Shown piece after piece: positions 33,778 through 42,789 of a stretch of 64,000 nt of DNA. The notes under the pieces were generated by a model that made no database searches, was not told the DNA's origin, and saw nothing but the letters and a program-made list of their open reading frames with translations. The stretch spans positions 21,691 through 85,690 of the forward strand of contig JACRKC010000027.1 of the NCBI GenBank assembly GCA_016235555.1. The letters run 5' to 3'. How positions within the stretch are numbered: position 1 is the first letter of the stretch; each line of letters starts with the position of its first letter. The position numbers and the translations under genes are program-made. Source of the stretch: Verrucomicrobiota bacterium (GTDB lineage Bacteria; Verrucomicrobiota; Verrucomicrobiia; Opitutales; Opitutaceae).

Positions 33778-33813
33778 TTGACAGAAAATTTCGCGAAAAT
33801 GTAAACGTTCTCA
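33778..33813 (+). promoter_or_regulatory. Promoter and overlapping LacI-type operator before the receptor
   Basis: A consensus -35 TTGACA at 33778-33783, then 16 bp, then TGTAAA at 33800-33805 as a weak -10. The operator TGTAAACGTTCTCA (33800-33813) overlaps the -10, the expected geometry for repression. It sits 33 bp before the receptor ATG. Confidence 0.7.
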
Positions 33814-33845
33814 CGTTCGGTTCACCACCACCCAACCCCACACCC

Positions 33846-36800
33846 ATGACCTCTCCGCTGCTTCGTGCGGCTGGCGGCGCGTTTCCCGCCTCCTCGTGTA
33901 TTCGCTTCGCGCTTCCGTGCCTGCTGGCCCTGGTGCTCGCGGCCACGGCCTTCGCGCAATCCGGCGCCGGCAAGATCGCCGGGCGCATTTTCAATCCGAG
34001 CACCCAGCAGTATGTCCGCAACGCCGAGGTGCGCGTGACCGGCACCGACACGGTCGCGTTTTCGGGCGACGACGGCTATTACGAACTGTCCGGGGTGGCC
34101 GCCGGCGCGGTGTCGCTTACCGTCACATTCACGGGCTACGAGGTGGCGACGGCGACGGTCAATGTCGCGGCGGGCCAGGCGGTGACACGGGACTTCGAGT
34201 TGCGCGGGGCGACCTACCAGGGGCCCGCGCGCAAGGAGGGCGACGTGATCAAACTCGATTCGTTCGTGGTGTCGACCGAGCGCGAGGGCAACGCGAAGGC
34301 GATCATGGACCAGCGGGCGGCCCTCAACTTCAAGAATGTGGTCGCGACCGACAACTTCGGCGAAGTCACGAGCGGCAACGTGGGCGAGTTCGTGAAATAC
34401 ATGCCCGGCATCGTGATCGACTACACGCAGTCGGATGCGCGGGCCGCCCGGATCGGCGGCCTCGATCCGAAATACGTCGGGATCAGCATCGACGGCATGC
34501 GCATGGCCAATGCGGCCTCGGGCAGTTTCAGCGGCACCTCCCGCGGCTTTGAGTTCGAGCAGGCATCGATCAACAGCATCGAGTCGATCGAGATCAGCAA
34601 GACCCTCACGGCGGGCATGGACGCCGATGCGGCCTCGGGGAGCATCAATATGAAGAGCAAAAACGCCTTCGAGCGCAAAGGCCGCGAACTCGTGATCGAT
34701 GCCACGCTCTCCGGCAACACCTACGCCTTCACGCTGCACAAGACCCCCGGACCCGACGACGGCAACCACCTGAAGATGTTTCCCGGGTTCAAGGCCAACT
34801 ACAGCGAGTCGTTCGGCGGGCGCTTCGGCGTGCAACTGAGCGCGATGACCAATGTCGTGTTCACCGAGCAGGAAAACGGCTCAACCAATTACGATTTCAG
34901 CAACCGCACGCGCGGGCCGGTCATCACGAGCCTGTCGTTCCGCCACGGTCCGAAGATCACGCGCCGCGACGCCTTCGGCGCGAACTTCGACTACAAGTGG
35001 TCGGACCGCCTCATCCTTTCGCTGCGCACGTCGGGTTCGCACCTCAACGATCAATACATCAACCGCGTGATCAACTTCGTCGCGTCCGCGGCCCAGATCG
35101 ATCCGGCGTCCACGCTCACCAAGGTGACCGCGCAGCCCACCGCCAACGCCAACACGCGGCTCGAGGAATCGCAGGGCCATCGCAACCGTCTCAACGACAC
35201 CGTCACCTACGCGCCCAAGCTCGTCTACAAGCTCGCCGATCTCACGCTGACCGGCGGCGGCGGCTACTCCCGCAGCCGCACGCACTACGTCGACGTCAAC
35301 GGTGGTTTTTTCAACAACGTCATCGCCCGCATCACGCGCATGGGGTGGAGTGCCGAGCGCGACAGCACGATCCAGCCCGGCTGGCGCATGACGCAGACTT
35401 CCGGCCGCTCGTGGAGCGATCCCGCGAGCTTCGGCCGCGACGATGCCAACGCGAATAACATCCGCAGCCGCGAGGCCGCCGGCCAGAATCAAGTGTTCGT
35501 GGCCTACTTCGACGCGAAGAAGACGCTCAATCTCGGCGGCCTGCCCGTCACGCTCGCGGCCGGTGGCAAGGTCCGCCTGACCACTCACGACATCTACGAT
35601 CGCTCGAGGCAGTGGACCTACGTCGGCCCGAGCACCGCGACCGGTCCTGGCTCCCAGCTCACCGCGGCCTTCCCGGTCTACCAGAACCGCGGGTTCGATC
35701 CCAAGGTCGGCGGCAACATGACCGCGCTCAACATCCCCTACGTGGACAACACCGCGATGCAGCGCCTCTACCTTGCGAATCCCGCTTGGTTCACCGAGGA
35801 CGCGCTCACGAATTTCCGCACGGCATTCACTTCGCCGCGCGCGTTGAAAGAGCAGGTCGACGCCGGCTTCGCTGAAGGCAGCACGCGCCTCGGCCGGCTG
35901 CGGCTGAACCTCGGTTTGCGCCACGAACGCACCCGCAACACCGGCCGCGTGTTCGAGATCCTCCCGAATGCCGTCGTCACCGCCGCCGGCTACACGGCGA
36001 ACAGCATCCCGGGCATCGTCTACCAATACCGCAACGGCGTGCGGCAAAACCAGTATGGCGGCTACGGCAACTGGTTCCTCAGCGGCGGCGCGAAATACGA
36101 GTTCACGCGCAATTTCGTGCTCCAACTCGCCGCCAGCCAGTCGATCCTGCGCCCCGGATACGACACGGTGGCCGGCCTGCCGGCGATCGATGACATCAAC
36201 CGCATCGTCACGATCCCCAATCCGCAAATGAAGCCCGAGCTCTCGAACAAGTATTTCGCGAGCCTCCAATACTACCTCGAACCGGCCGGCACGATCGCCC
36301 TCTCCACCTATCAGCTCGACGTGAAGAACATGGGCGCGGTCAACACGCCCACCAGCGGCAGCGCGGCCGGCTTCGACGATCCCGCCTACGCCGGCTACTC
36401 GTTCCAGCAGCCGACCAATCTTTCCGGCACGCGCAAGATGAAGGGCGTCGACTTCGAATACAGCCAGCAACTTGTGTTCCTGCCGGGGCACTGGCGCGGG
36501 CTCTCGGTGTTCGGCTCGATCTCCCGGACGATCGCGGATGTGCCGCTCGTGAGCGTGGTCCCGAAGTCGGCCAACGGCGGCCTTCGCTACAGCAATGCGA
36601 AATTCAACGTGCAGTTGCGGGCCACGTGGTCGGCGGCCCGCATCGATGGATTCGGCACCAACGTGACCAACTGGCAGACCGAGCGCCTCCTCGCCGACCT
36701 GAGCGCGGGCTACAAAATCAACCGCACCTACGAGCTCACGATCGCGGGTCGCAACATCAACAACGCGTTCCAGGACTACTATGCCGGCCAGCCCGGCCTG

Positions 36801-36860
36801 CTGCGGGCGCGCGAGATCCTCGGCCCGATCTGGACGTTTGGCGTGCGCGGCCGCTTCTGA
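33846..36860 (+). CDS. TonB-dependent receptor with carboxypeptidase-like regulatory domain
   Basis: 1004 residues from ATG 33846. Signal peptide (FALPCLLALVLAATAFAQS), then a CarboxypepD_reg-like Ig domain (about 45-125: IAGRIFNPSTQQYVRNAEV, DGYYELSGVAAGAV), TonB-box region KLDSFVVSTEREGNAKAI, plug (about 150-290) and barrel ending GPIWTFGVRGRF. The ESIEISKTLTAGMDADAASG phrase is typical of the TonB-Xanth-Caul type used for carbohydrate uptake. It lies between an SDR dehydrogenase and a LacI regulator under a shared operator, so it probably imports inositol or an inositol glycoside (inference). Confidence 0.92.
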   Translation: MTSPLLRAAGGAFPASSCIRFALPCLLALVLAATAFAQSGAGKIAGRIFNPSTQQYVRNAEVRVTGTDTVAFSGDDGYYELSGVAAGAVSLTVTFTGYEVATATVNVAAGQAVTRDFELRGATYQGPARKEGDVIKLDSFVVSTEREGNAKAIMDQRAALNFKNVVATDNFGEVTSGNVGEFVKYMPGIVIDYTQSDARAARIGGLDPKYVGISIDGMRMANAASGSFSGTSRGFEFEQASINSIESIEISKTLTAGMDADAASGSINMKSKNAFERKGRELVIDATLSGNTYAFTLHKTPGPDDGNHLKMFPGFKANYSESFGGRFGVQLSAMTNVVFTEQENGSTNYDFSNRTRGPVITSLSFRHGPKITRRDAFGANFDYKWSDRLILSLRTSGSHLNDQYINRVINFVASAAQIDPASTLTKVTAQPTANANTRLEESQGHRNRLNDTVTYAPKLVYKLADLTLTGGGGYSRSRTHYVDVNGGFFNNVIARITRMGWSAERDSTIQPGWRMTQTSGRSWSDPASFGRDDANANNIRSREAAGQNQVFVAYFDAKKTLNLGGLPVTLAAGGKVRLTTHDIYDRSRQWTYVGPSTATGPGSQLTAAFPVYQNRGFDPKVGGNMTALNIPYVDNTAMQRLYLANPAWFTEDALTNFRTAFTSPRALKEQVDAGFAEGSTRLGRLRLNLGLRHERTRNTGRVFEILPNAVVTAAGYTANSIPGIVYQYRNGVRQNQYGGYGNWFLSGGAKYEFTRNFVLQLAASQSILRPGYDTVAGLPAIDDINRIVTIPNPQMKPELSNKYFASLQYYLEPAGTIALSTYQLDVKNMGAVNTPTSGSAAGFDDPAYAGYSFQQPTNLSGTRKMKGVDFEYSQQLVFLPGHWRGLSVFGSISRTIADVPLVSVVPKSANGGLRYSNAKFNVQLRATWSAARIDGFGTNVTNWQTERLLADLSAGYKINRTYELTIAGRNINNAFQDYYAGQPGLLRAREILGPIWTFGVRGRF

Positions 36861-36904
36861 GCGTCGCGACACGTGTTCCCTTGCACGTGGGGCGGCCGTA
36901 TCTG

Positions 36905-36918
36905 TGTAAACGTTTACA
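36905..36918. promoter_or_regulatory. Palindromic LacI-type operator upstream of the regulator
   Basis: TGTAAACGTTTACA, a perfect 14-bp palindrome 68 bp before the regulator ATG and 44 bp after the receptor stop. It matches the two operators in the iol region, indicating autoregulation by the LacI protein. Confidence 0.85.
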
Positions 36919-36986
36919 ACGTTTTTCATCGCCGTGGGTTCTGGCGCCGGCCAACTTCGCGGGCACCGTCCACACGCCTCGCACCC

Positions 36987-37982
36987 ATGGCCAGCCTGCA
37001 AGAAGTCGCCCGCCGCGCCAAAGTCTCCATCGCCACGGTCTCGCGCGTCCTCAACCGATCCGACAAGGTGGTGCCCGAGACGCGGGCCGCCGTGGAGCAG
37101 GCGCTGCGCGAACTCGACTACCGGCCGAGCCGCGTGGCGCGCCGGTTGCGAATGAACAGCGGACGCGCCCACCTCGTGGGCCTCATCATCCCCGACATCC
37201 AGAATCCGTTTTACGCCGAGATCGCGCGGGGGGTGGAAGACGCCGCTTACGCCGCGGAATACGCGCTGCTGCTCTGCAATTCCGACGAGAGCATCGACAA
37301 GGAGCGATTCTACCTCGGCGTCATGCGCGACGAGTCGGTCGACGGCATCGTCCTGCCGCCTTTCGATGAAACCGATGCCGCGGTGGCTGAATTCGCAAAA
37401 ACCGGCATTCCCATCGTTTGTGTCGACCGCAGCCTCGCGCAGGAGAAGACCGATCTCGTCGAGGTCGACAATTACCGCGGCGCCCGCGAGGCGATGGCCC
37501 ACCTGATCGCCAAGGGGCACAAACAGATCGGTCTGATCGAGGGTCGCTCGCACGTTTCCACGAGCCGCGAACGCCGCCGCGGCTACCTCGACGCGCTGGC
37601 CGGGCACGGCCTTCCGGTGCGCAAGGAACTGATGCGTGCGGGTGACTTCAAGCAGGAGAGCGGCCGGGTGCTCGCCAACGAACTGCTCGATCTGCGCAAA
37701 CCGCCGACCGCGCTGTTTGTCTGCAACAACTTGATGACGGTCGGCGCGCTCGCCGCGCTGCACCAGCGCGATCTGCGCGTGCCGCGGGATGTCGCCGTCG
37801 TCGGCTTCGACGACCTCCCGTGGGCCGAGGCGCTCGACCCGCCGCCCACTGTCGTGCGCCAGCCCGCCTACGATGTTGGCCGCCAGGCGATGGAGCTGCT
37901 CTTGAAGCGCATCACCGAGCCGGGGCGCCCGCCCGTCACGGTGCGCTTGTTGCCCGAGTTGGTCGTGCGGCGCTCGACGTAG
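36987..37982 (+). CDS. LacI-family transcriptional regulator of the inositol locus
   Basis: 331 residues from ATG 36987. Helix-turn-helix at 1-25 (SLQEVARRAKVSIATVSRVL) with hinge helix SRVARRLRMNSG, then a periplasmic-binding-protein-like effector domain (LVGLIIPDIQNPFYAEIARG, ALFVCNNLMTVGAL, VAVVGFDDLPWAEALDPP). Its own upstream palindrome and two further copies at iolB and the receptor point to local control of the whole iol locus with an inositol-derived effector (inference). Confidence 0.95.
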   Translation: MASLQEVARRAKVSIATVSRVLNRSDKVVPETRAAVEQALRELDYRPSRVARRLRMNSGRAHLVGLIIPDIQNPFYAEIARGVEDAAYAAEYALLLCNSDESIDKERFYLGVMRDESVDGIVLPPFDETDAAVAEFAKTGIPIVCVDRSLAQEKTDLVEVDNYRGAREAMAHLIAKGHKQIGLIEGRSHVSTSRERRRGYLDALAGHGLPVRKELMRAGDFKQESGRVLANELLDLRKPPTALFVCNNLMTVGALAALHQRDLRVPRDVAVVGFDDLPWAEALDPPPTVVRQPAYDVGRQAMELLLKRITEPGRPPVTVRLLPELVVRRST

Positions 37983-38420
37983 CGGGCGATGTGCCCGGAC
38001 CGTTCGGGGCCGCGATGCGGCGCAGCCTGGTCGCCGCGCGCGGCCCACTTGTTGGCGCTCGCGGCTGACTGTTCCTGAAAGCGTGTTGGGGGCAACGCGC
38101 TCCACCTCAAGAGGCGGTCATGCACTTGGGGGCAGTGCAGCGCTCTTAAAAGGTGGGGCCCGACCTCCGGGCGGGCCGATAAAACGGGTGCATCCTGACG
38201 GGCCGCCCCGAGGTCGACCCCCACCCACCGGCAAGGTTCACGACGGCCGTTGGGGACGCGGCGGCGCCAGCGAGGCGGTCAGGTGGGGCGGCGGGGCGCG
38301 AAGTTGCGGGGATGTTTCGGGAGGTCCGGCGCGAAGCGTTTCTCCCGCAGCCTCCGACAGGCGGGCGCGTGGTGCTGATGAACGCGTCCTGGGCACCGGC
38401 GGCGAACGGGACGGGGCGCC
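37983..38420. repeat. Gene-free convergent spacer with repeat fragments
   Basis: About 440 bp between the convergent LacI and rpoN genes. 38081-38109 is a half copy of the 27527-27612 unit (GGCAACGCGCTCCACCTC). 38152-38226 is a palindrome with GGTGGGGCCCGACCTCCGGG arms against the near-complement, related to 11745-11824. No convincing gene. Confidence 0.6.
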
Positions 38421-39938
38421 TCACTTGTAGTCGCGGCGAAGATTGCTCGGCAGGATGCCGAGTTCCTCGCGATATTTCGCGACGGTGCGGCGGGCGATGG
38501 TGATGCCCTTTTCCTGCAACTTGGCGACCAGCTCCTGATCGCTCAGCGGTGCGGCCTTGTCTTCGAGGGTGACGAGTTCGGCGATCATGTCCTTCACGCT
38601 GGTGTTCGACACGGATGCGCCGGTGTCGGACTGGTAGCCGGGGGTGAAGAAATACTTGAAGTCGAAGACTCCGTGAGGGGTCTTGATGAATTTGTTGGCG
38701 ATGGCGCGGCTGACCGTGGTCTCGTGCACGCCGACGACATCCGCGATCTGCGTCATCGTGAGCGGCTTGAGGTGCGAGACGCCGTGTTCGAAGAACTCCC
38801 GCTGGGCGTTGATGATTTCGCGGGTGATGCGCTCGATGGTGCGCTGGCGCTGTTCGATGGAATCGATCAGGAATTTCCCGGAGCGCATGCGCTCGCGCAG
38901 GTAGTCGCGCTCCTGCTTCGAGAGCGTGCCCTTCGCGATGAGCTCGCGGTAGGTGCTGGAGAGGCGGAGGCGCGGGATGTAGTCGCTGTTGAGGTCGATT
39001 TTCCACTCGTCGCCATCCTGCTCGACGGTCACGTCGGGCACGACCACGCGGTTGTGATCCTCGGCGAAGCGCCGGCCGGGCGCGGGATCGAGTTTGCCGA
39101 TTTCCTCGATGGCGGACTGCACGTCGTCGGCGTCGGCGCCGAGCTTGCGCGCGAGCTCGGGGATGCGGCGGCGCGTCAGCAGTTCGAAGTGGTCGCGAAT
39201 CATGCGCGTGGCGAGGGCGTCGCTGCGGCCCTTCGCGGAAAGTTGCAGGAGCAGGCACTCCGCGAGGTCCTTGGCGCCGATGCCGGCGGGCTCGAAGGTC
39301 TTCAGGGCCTTGACGGCCGCCTGCACGGCGTCCAGCGGCAAGCCGGTCTGGAGCGCGATGTCGGAGGCGGTTTGCGTCATGAAACCGCGGTCGTCCAGCG
39401 AGCCGACGAGGTGGCGCATCGCCTCCAGCGCGGGCGGCGGGAGGTCGGCCAGCTCGGCCTGCTGCATCAGGTGTTCCTGCAGGGAGGTTTCGCTGACCAG
39501 TGAATCGAAGAAGTGCTGCCGGCGCTCGGCGTCCTCGGCGGTGTAGGGCTGGGCGCCGCCGACGTTCGCCATGTGGTCACGCCAGTCTTCGTCGAGTTTG
39601 CCGAGGATTTCGAATTCCTTGTCCTTCGAGAAATCGAGTTCGTCGCGGGCCTTCGCGTCCGAGTGATCCGCCGGCGTGGAGGCTTCCGGGGGGGCGCTGC
39701 CGCTCGCGTCGTCGGCCTCGGCAGTGGCGGTGCTGTCCTCGGCGGGTTTGTCGAGCGACACCCCCTCCATCGGGAGTTCTTCGAGCGTCGGATTGCTCTG
39801 CAATTCCTCCTGGATGACCGAGCGCAGGTCGAGCGCGGCGACTTGGAGGATCTTGAGCGACTGGCGGAGCTGCGGAGCCAGGATGAGGCTCTGCGTCTGC
39901 CGCTGGCGAAGTTCGTGACTAAACCCGGGCCCGCTCAT
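38421..39938 (-). CDS. rpoN: RNA polymerase sigma-54 factor
   Basis: 505 residues. N-terminal activator-interacting region I rich in Gln/Leu (QRQTQSLILAPQLRQSLKIL), an acidic linker (about 55-110), core-binding domain (about 120-310), helix-turn-helix (MTQIADVVGVHETTVSRAI) and the C-terminal RpoN box ARRTVAKYREELGI that reads the -24 element. Directs transcription from -24/-12 promoters with AAA+ activators. It is 29 bp downstream of a Ser/Thr kinase gene on the same strand. Confidence 0.97.
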   Translation of the reverse strand: MSGPGFSHELRQRQTQSLILAPQLRQSLKILQVAALDLRSVIQEELQSNPTLEELPMEGVSLDKPAEDSTATAEADDASGSAPPEASTPADHSDAKARDELDFSKDKEFEILGKLDEDWRDHMANVGGAQPYTAEDAERRQHFFDSLVSETSLQEHLMQQAELADLPPPALEAMRHLVGSLDDRGFMTQTASDIALQTGLPLDAVQAAVKALKTFEPAGIGAKDLAECLLLQLSAKGRSDALATRMIRDHFELLTRRRIPELARKLGADADDVQSAIEEIGKLDPAPGRRFAEDHNRVVVPDVTVEQDGDEWKIDLNSDYIPRLRLSSTYRELIAKGTLSKQERDYLRERMRSGKFLIDSIEQRQRTIERITREIINAQREFFEHGVSHLKPLTMTQIADVVGVHETTVSRAIANKFIKTPHGVFDFKYFFTPGYQSDTGASVSNTSVKDMIAELVTLEDKAAPLSDQELVAKLQEKGITIARRTVAKYREELGILPSNLRRDYK

Positions 39939-39967
39939 GGACTGGATGAAGGTTGGCTGGGTTCATC

Positions 39968-40942
39968 TCAGACGGGCGGGCGGGAAGAAAGCGAAGGGAT
40001 GACGGGATCGCGGACGCCGAAGAGCTCCTTGATGTAGACGCCGAGCTTCTCATTGGTGGGGCCGTAACGATCGGAGTAGAGGTAGAGCTCGAGGTCGGTC
40101 AGCATGTCGTAGGCCGACTGGTAGCGCCTTTCGCGATCACGTTGGAAGCCGCGCTGGATGATGGCCTCGAGTTTCGGGTCGATGTCGGCGCGGATCGTGC
40201 CGAATTGGGGAATCGGCATGGTGAGGATGTTGCGGCGGGATTGGGCGCGGTCGGCGGCGCGGAAAATATTCCGGCCGAGCAACAGCTCCGTGAGCACGAT
40301 GGTGAGCGGAAAAAGGTCGGCGCGGGCGTCCGTGATGGCGTAGCTGGCCTGTTCCGGCGAGAGGTATTCGTCCTTGCCGGCGATCACTTTGCCTTCCTCG
40401 TTATACATGAGGTCGAGGGCCTTCGCGATGCCGAAGTCGGTCAGTTTCACGTCGCCCTCGAGCGCGACGAGGACGTTTTTCGGGCCGATGTCGCGGTGGA
40501 CGATGTTGAGGTGCCGGCCTTCGCGGTCGCACTTCATGTGCGCGTAGGTGAGGCCGCGGGCGATGCGCGAGACGATGAACGCGGCGAGGTCGACCGGGAT
40601 GGCCTTGCCGAGCTGGCGGTGGCGCTCGATGAACTGTTCGAGGTTCACGCCGCGCACAAATTCCATCACCATGAAATACTGCCCGCCCACCTGGCCGAGG
40701 TGGTAGGTCTGGACGATGTTGGTGTGGATGAGGTCGGCGACGAGCCGCGCCTCGCCGATGAAATTTCTCTGGAATTCCTCGATGGCGGAATACTCCTCGC
40801 GAATCAGTTTGACGGCGACGGTCTTGCGAAAATTGCCGGCGCCCAGTTGCACCGCTTCGTAGACGACGCCCATGCCGCCCTCGGCGAGCTTGCGCACCAT
40901 CTCGTAGTGAATCTCGTTAAAGATATGTTTGATCGACGCCAC
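39968..40942 (-). CDS. Soluble Hanks-type Ser/Thr protein kinase
   Basis: 324 residues with no membrane segment or extra domain, so a minimal cytoplasmic kinase. Glycine loop [17 protein letters not shown] lysine, HRDIGPKN catalytic loop, DFGIAKA and YLSPEQA. The catalytic loop reads HRDIGPKN, as often in bacterial kinases. Upstream of rpoN in a probable two-gene unit, which may hint at a link to sigma-54 or its activators (inference only). Confidence 0.92.
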   Translation of the reverse strand: MASIKHIFNEIHYEMVRKLAEGGMGVVYEAVQLGAGNFRKTVAVKLIREEYSAIEEFQRNFIGEARLVADLIHTNIVQTYHLGQVGGQYFMVMEFVRGVNLEQFIERHRQLGKAIPVDLAAFIVSRIARGLTYAHMKCDREGRHLNIVHRDIGPKNVLVALEGDVKLTDFGIAKALDLMYNEEGKVIAGKDEYLSPEQASYAITDARADLFPLTIVLTELLLGRNIFRAADRAQSRRNILTMPIPQFGTIRADIDPKLEAIIQRGFQRDRERRYQSAYDMLTDLELYLYSDRYGPTNEKLGVYIKELFGVRDPVIPSLSSRPPV

Positions 40943-41020
40943 GGGGCGAGGAAAGGCCGGGCGTTGTTGACTGGCAAGAACGCAAATGAGAATTCGGCGC
41001 GGAAATTGCTGTGCGTGGGT

Positions 41021-41048
41021 TTGACAGCGCGAGGGCCGATTCTACGGT
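41021..41048 (+). promoter_or_regulatory. Candidate promoter of the erpA-like gene
   Basis: TTGACA (41021-41026), 16-bp spacer, TACGGT (41043-41048). The predicted start of transcription falls at or next to the ATG at 41055 and no Shine-Dalgarno is visible, so the message could be leaderless. Confidence 0.4.
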
Positions 41049-41054
41049 GCGCGC

Positions 41055-41372
41055 ATGATCACACTGACCTCTCGCGCCGCGCAACGCGTGCGCATGATGC
41101 ACGGCGAACTGGGCGCTCCGACAAAGCGGCTGCGGGTGTTTGTCGAGTCCGGCGGCTGTTCCGGCTTTCAGTATGGCATGTCCTTTGACGAGGCGAAGGA
41201 GGGTGACGCCGAACTGGTGAGCGAGGGCGTGCCGATGCTGGTGGATGCGGCGAGTCTGGCGTATCTCGATGGCTCGGCGATCGACTTCGACGATGGGCTG
41301 CACGGGAAGGGATTCGAGATCAAGAATCCCAACGCCCAGAGCACGTGCGGGTGCGGAAAGTCGTTCAGTTGA
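41055..41372 (+). CDS. erpA: Iron-sulfur cluster insertion/assembly protein, HesB/IscA/ErpA family
   Basis: 105 residues, full length for the family. A-type carrier cysteines: the first in VESGGCSGFQYGM and the CGCG pair at the C-terminus (STCGCGKSFS). These three cysteines bind and hand over Fe-S clusters to apoproteins. Single gene, flanked by divergently placed kinase and a convergent ubiE. Naming as erpA rather than iscA is tentative. Confidence 0.9.
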   Translation: MITLTSRAAQRVRMMHGELGAPTKRLRVFVESGGCSGFQYGMSFDEAKEGDAELVSEGVPMLVDAASLAYLDGSAIDFDDGLHGKGFEIKNPNAQSTCGCGKSFS

Positions 41373-41464
41373 TTTGGCGGTCGCTGGCGGTTGCCAGATC
41401 ATCCCGCGCGCGGCGAACGCTCCTGCCGGAATTCTGAGTCACGCGGAGGTGCGTGCATCCGATT

Positions 41465-41491
41465 GGATTCTTCGCTTCGCGCGGAATGACA
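41465..41491. repeat. Single arm of the GGATTCTTCGCT repeat
   Basis: Matches the right arm of the repeat at 27660-27754 with a few differences; only a degenerate left arm (near 41433) is present. Confidence 0.6.
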
Positions 41492-41504
41492 CGCCGGAGG
41501 TGTG

Positions 41505-42206
41505 TCACTTGCGCGCCTCATGCAGGGCCACGATGCAAAACGTCAGGGCGCGCGCCTCGACCTTGGCGAAGCCGGCCGCGCGGATTTCCTCGGCGAGCGC
41601 AGCGCGGCCAGGAAAAGACTCAATGGTTTCGTTGAGATAGACGTAAGCCGCGCGATCACCGGTGGTCCAGCCGGCGAGCGTGGGGAGAATCGTGCGCAGG
41701 TAAAAGAGGTAGACCGGCCGGAACCACGCGTGCGGCTGGGAGAACTCCAGCACGAACAGCCGTCCGCCAGGGCGCAGCACGCGGCGCATCTCGCGCAGGC
41801 CGCGCGGCCGGTCGGCGAGGTTGCGCAGACCGAAGGCAATCGTAACGGCGTCGACGCTTTCGTCGGGCAGGGGCAGGGCGAGGCCGTCGCCGGGGCGGAA
41901 GGTGACGTTGGCGTAGCGGTCAGGGCCGGCAGCGCTTTTTTTCAACTCTGCCTGATCGAGCATGGGTTGACAGAAATCCATACCGACGATCGACACGGGG
42001 GCTTCCAGCCCGCGGCTGAGGGCAAACGCCACGTCCCCGCTGCCCGTGGCGAGGTCGAGGACGTCGCGCGGGGCGGAGCGGCGCACCGCAGCCACGAGGC
42101 AGCGGCGCCACCAAACGTCCGTGCCGCCACTGAGGAGCCGGTTCGCGAGGTCGTAACGTCGCGCGATTCGGCCGAACATGGAATTAACCGCGGCGGGATC
42201 AGGCAT
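41505..42206 (-). CDS. ubiE: Demethylmenaquinone/quinol C-methyltransferase
   Basis: 233 residues. SAM-binding motif I VLDLATGSGDVAFALS, post-I region VGMDFCQPMLDQAE, motif II DAVTIAFGLRNLADRP and GGRLFVLEFSQP, all signatures of UbiE/MenG. N-terminal SMFGRIARRYDLANRLLSGG is diagnostic. Methylates demethylmenaquinone; given the phylum a menaquinone role (MenG) is more likely than ubiquinone. Convergent with erpA, divergent from the HU gene. Confidence 0.94.
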   Translation of the reverse strand: MPDPAAVNSMFGRIARRYDLANRLLSGGTDVWWRRCLVAAVRRSAPRDVLDLATGSGDVAFALSRGLEAPVSIVGMDFCQPMLDQAELKKSAAGPDRYANVTFRPGDGLALPLPDESVDAVTIAFGLRNLADRPRGLREMRRVLRPGGRLFVLEFSQPHAWFRPVYLFYLRTILPTLAGWTTGDRAAYVYLNETIESFPGRAALAEEIRAAGFAKVEARALTFCIVALHEARK

Positions 42207-42252
42207 GTGGGTGGCGGAAAGGTGTCGTCAAAATGCTGTCAGACAGTGTAGT

Positions 42253-42289
42253 TATAATGATTGACCACACCCCGTAAATCCGAATAGTC
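42253..42289 (+). promoter_or_regulatory. Candidate promoter region of the HU gene
   Basis: The AT-rich divergent spacer holds a perfect TATAAT (42253-42258) without a good -35, and a TTGACC (42261-42266) followed after 16 bp by AATAGT (42283-42288). Either could drive the HU gene. The HU start has a good ribosome site AAAGGAA 6 bp before the ATG. Confidence 0.35.
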
Positions 42290-42340
42290 AATGGCGCTTC
42301 AGTCTCACGGCCCCAGCGATCAGCAGCGAAAGGAATTCCC

Positions 42341-42673
42341 ATGTCCAACCTGACCAAACGCGAAATCGTCCTGGAAATCTACAGCAAGTCCGGCTTCCCG
42401 CAGAAACAGATCGTCGATACGGTCCAGCAGACGCTGGATATCATCCAGAAGGCGTTGGCCAACGGGAGAAACGTCGAACTCCGTAACTTTGGCGTGCTTG
42501 AGGTCCAGGTGCGCAAACAGCGGATCGGCCGGAACCCGAACAAACCCGAGGCCGAGGTGGTGATCCCCCAGCGGGCGGTGGTGAAGTTCAAATCCGGCAA
42601 GATTCTCAAGCAGCAGCTGAAGAAGCTGGATTTGGCCAAGTTGCAGCCGCCTTCGCCGCCCCCCGAGGTTTGA
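42341..42673 (+). CDS. HU/IHF-family DNA-bending protein
   Basis: 110 residues: longer than canonical HU (90) because of a C-terminal extension ending PPSPPPEV. Family cues: LTKREIVLEIYSKSGF, LANGRNVELRNFGVLEV and the DNA-arm segment RIGRNPNKPEAEVVIPQR with its proline for intercalation. The IGRNP form is nearer IHF. Strong Shine-Dalgarno (AAAGGAA). Upstream of hisS by 116 bp. Confidence 0.94.
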   Translation: MSNLTKREIVLEIYSKSGFPQKQIVDTVQQTLDIIQKALANGRNVELRNFGVLEVQVRKQRIGRNPNKPEAEVVIPQRAVVKFKSGKILKQQLKKLDLAKLQPPSPPPEV

Positions 42674-42789
42674 GGACCGCAGCCGCACGGATGGCAGGCT
42701 GAACGAAGGCCGGGAGGTAGCCCGGTCTCTCTGGTCACGAGATTTTGGCATCGCCCTGTGTCGGGCGGTTCGCAAGGTCACCTGCACGC

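Noticed and set aside
34881..38105. Minus-strand 1074-codon frame over receptor and LacI genes
   Set aside because: Both plus-strand genes are unambiguous; the long antisense frame has no recognisable domain.
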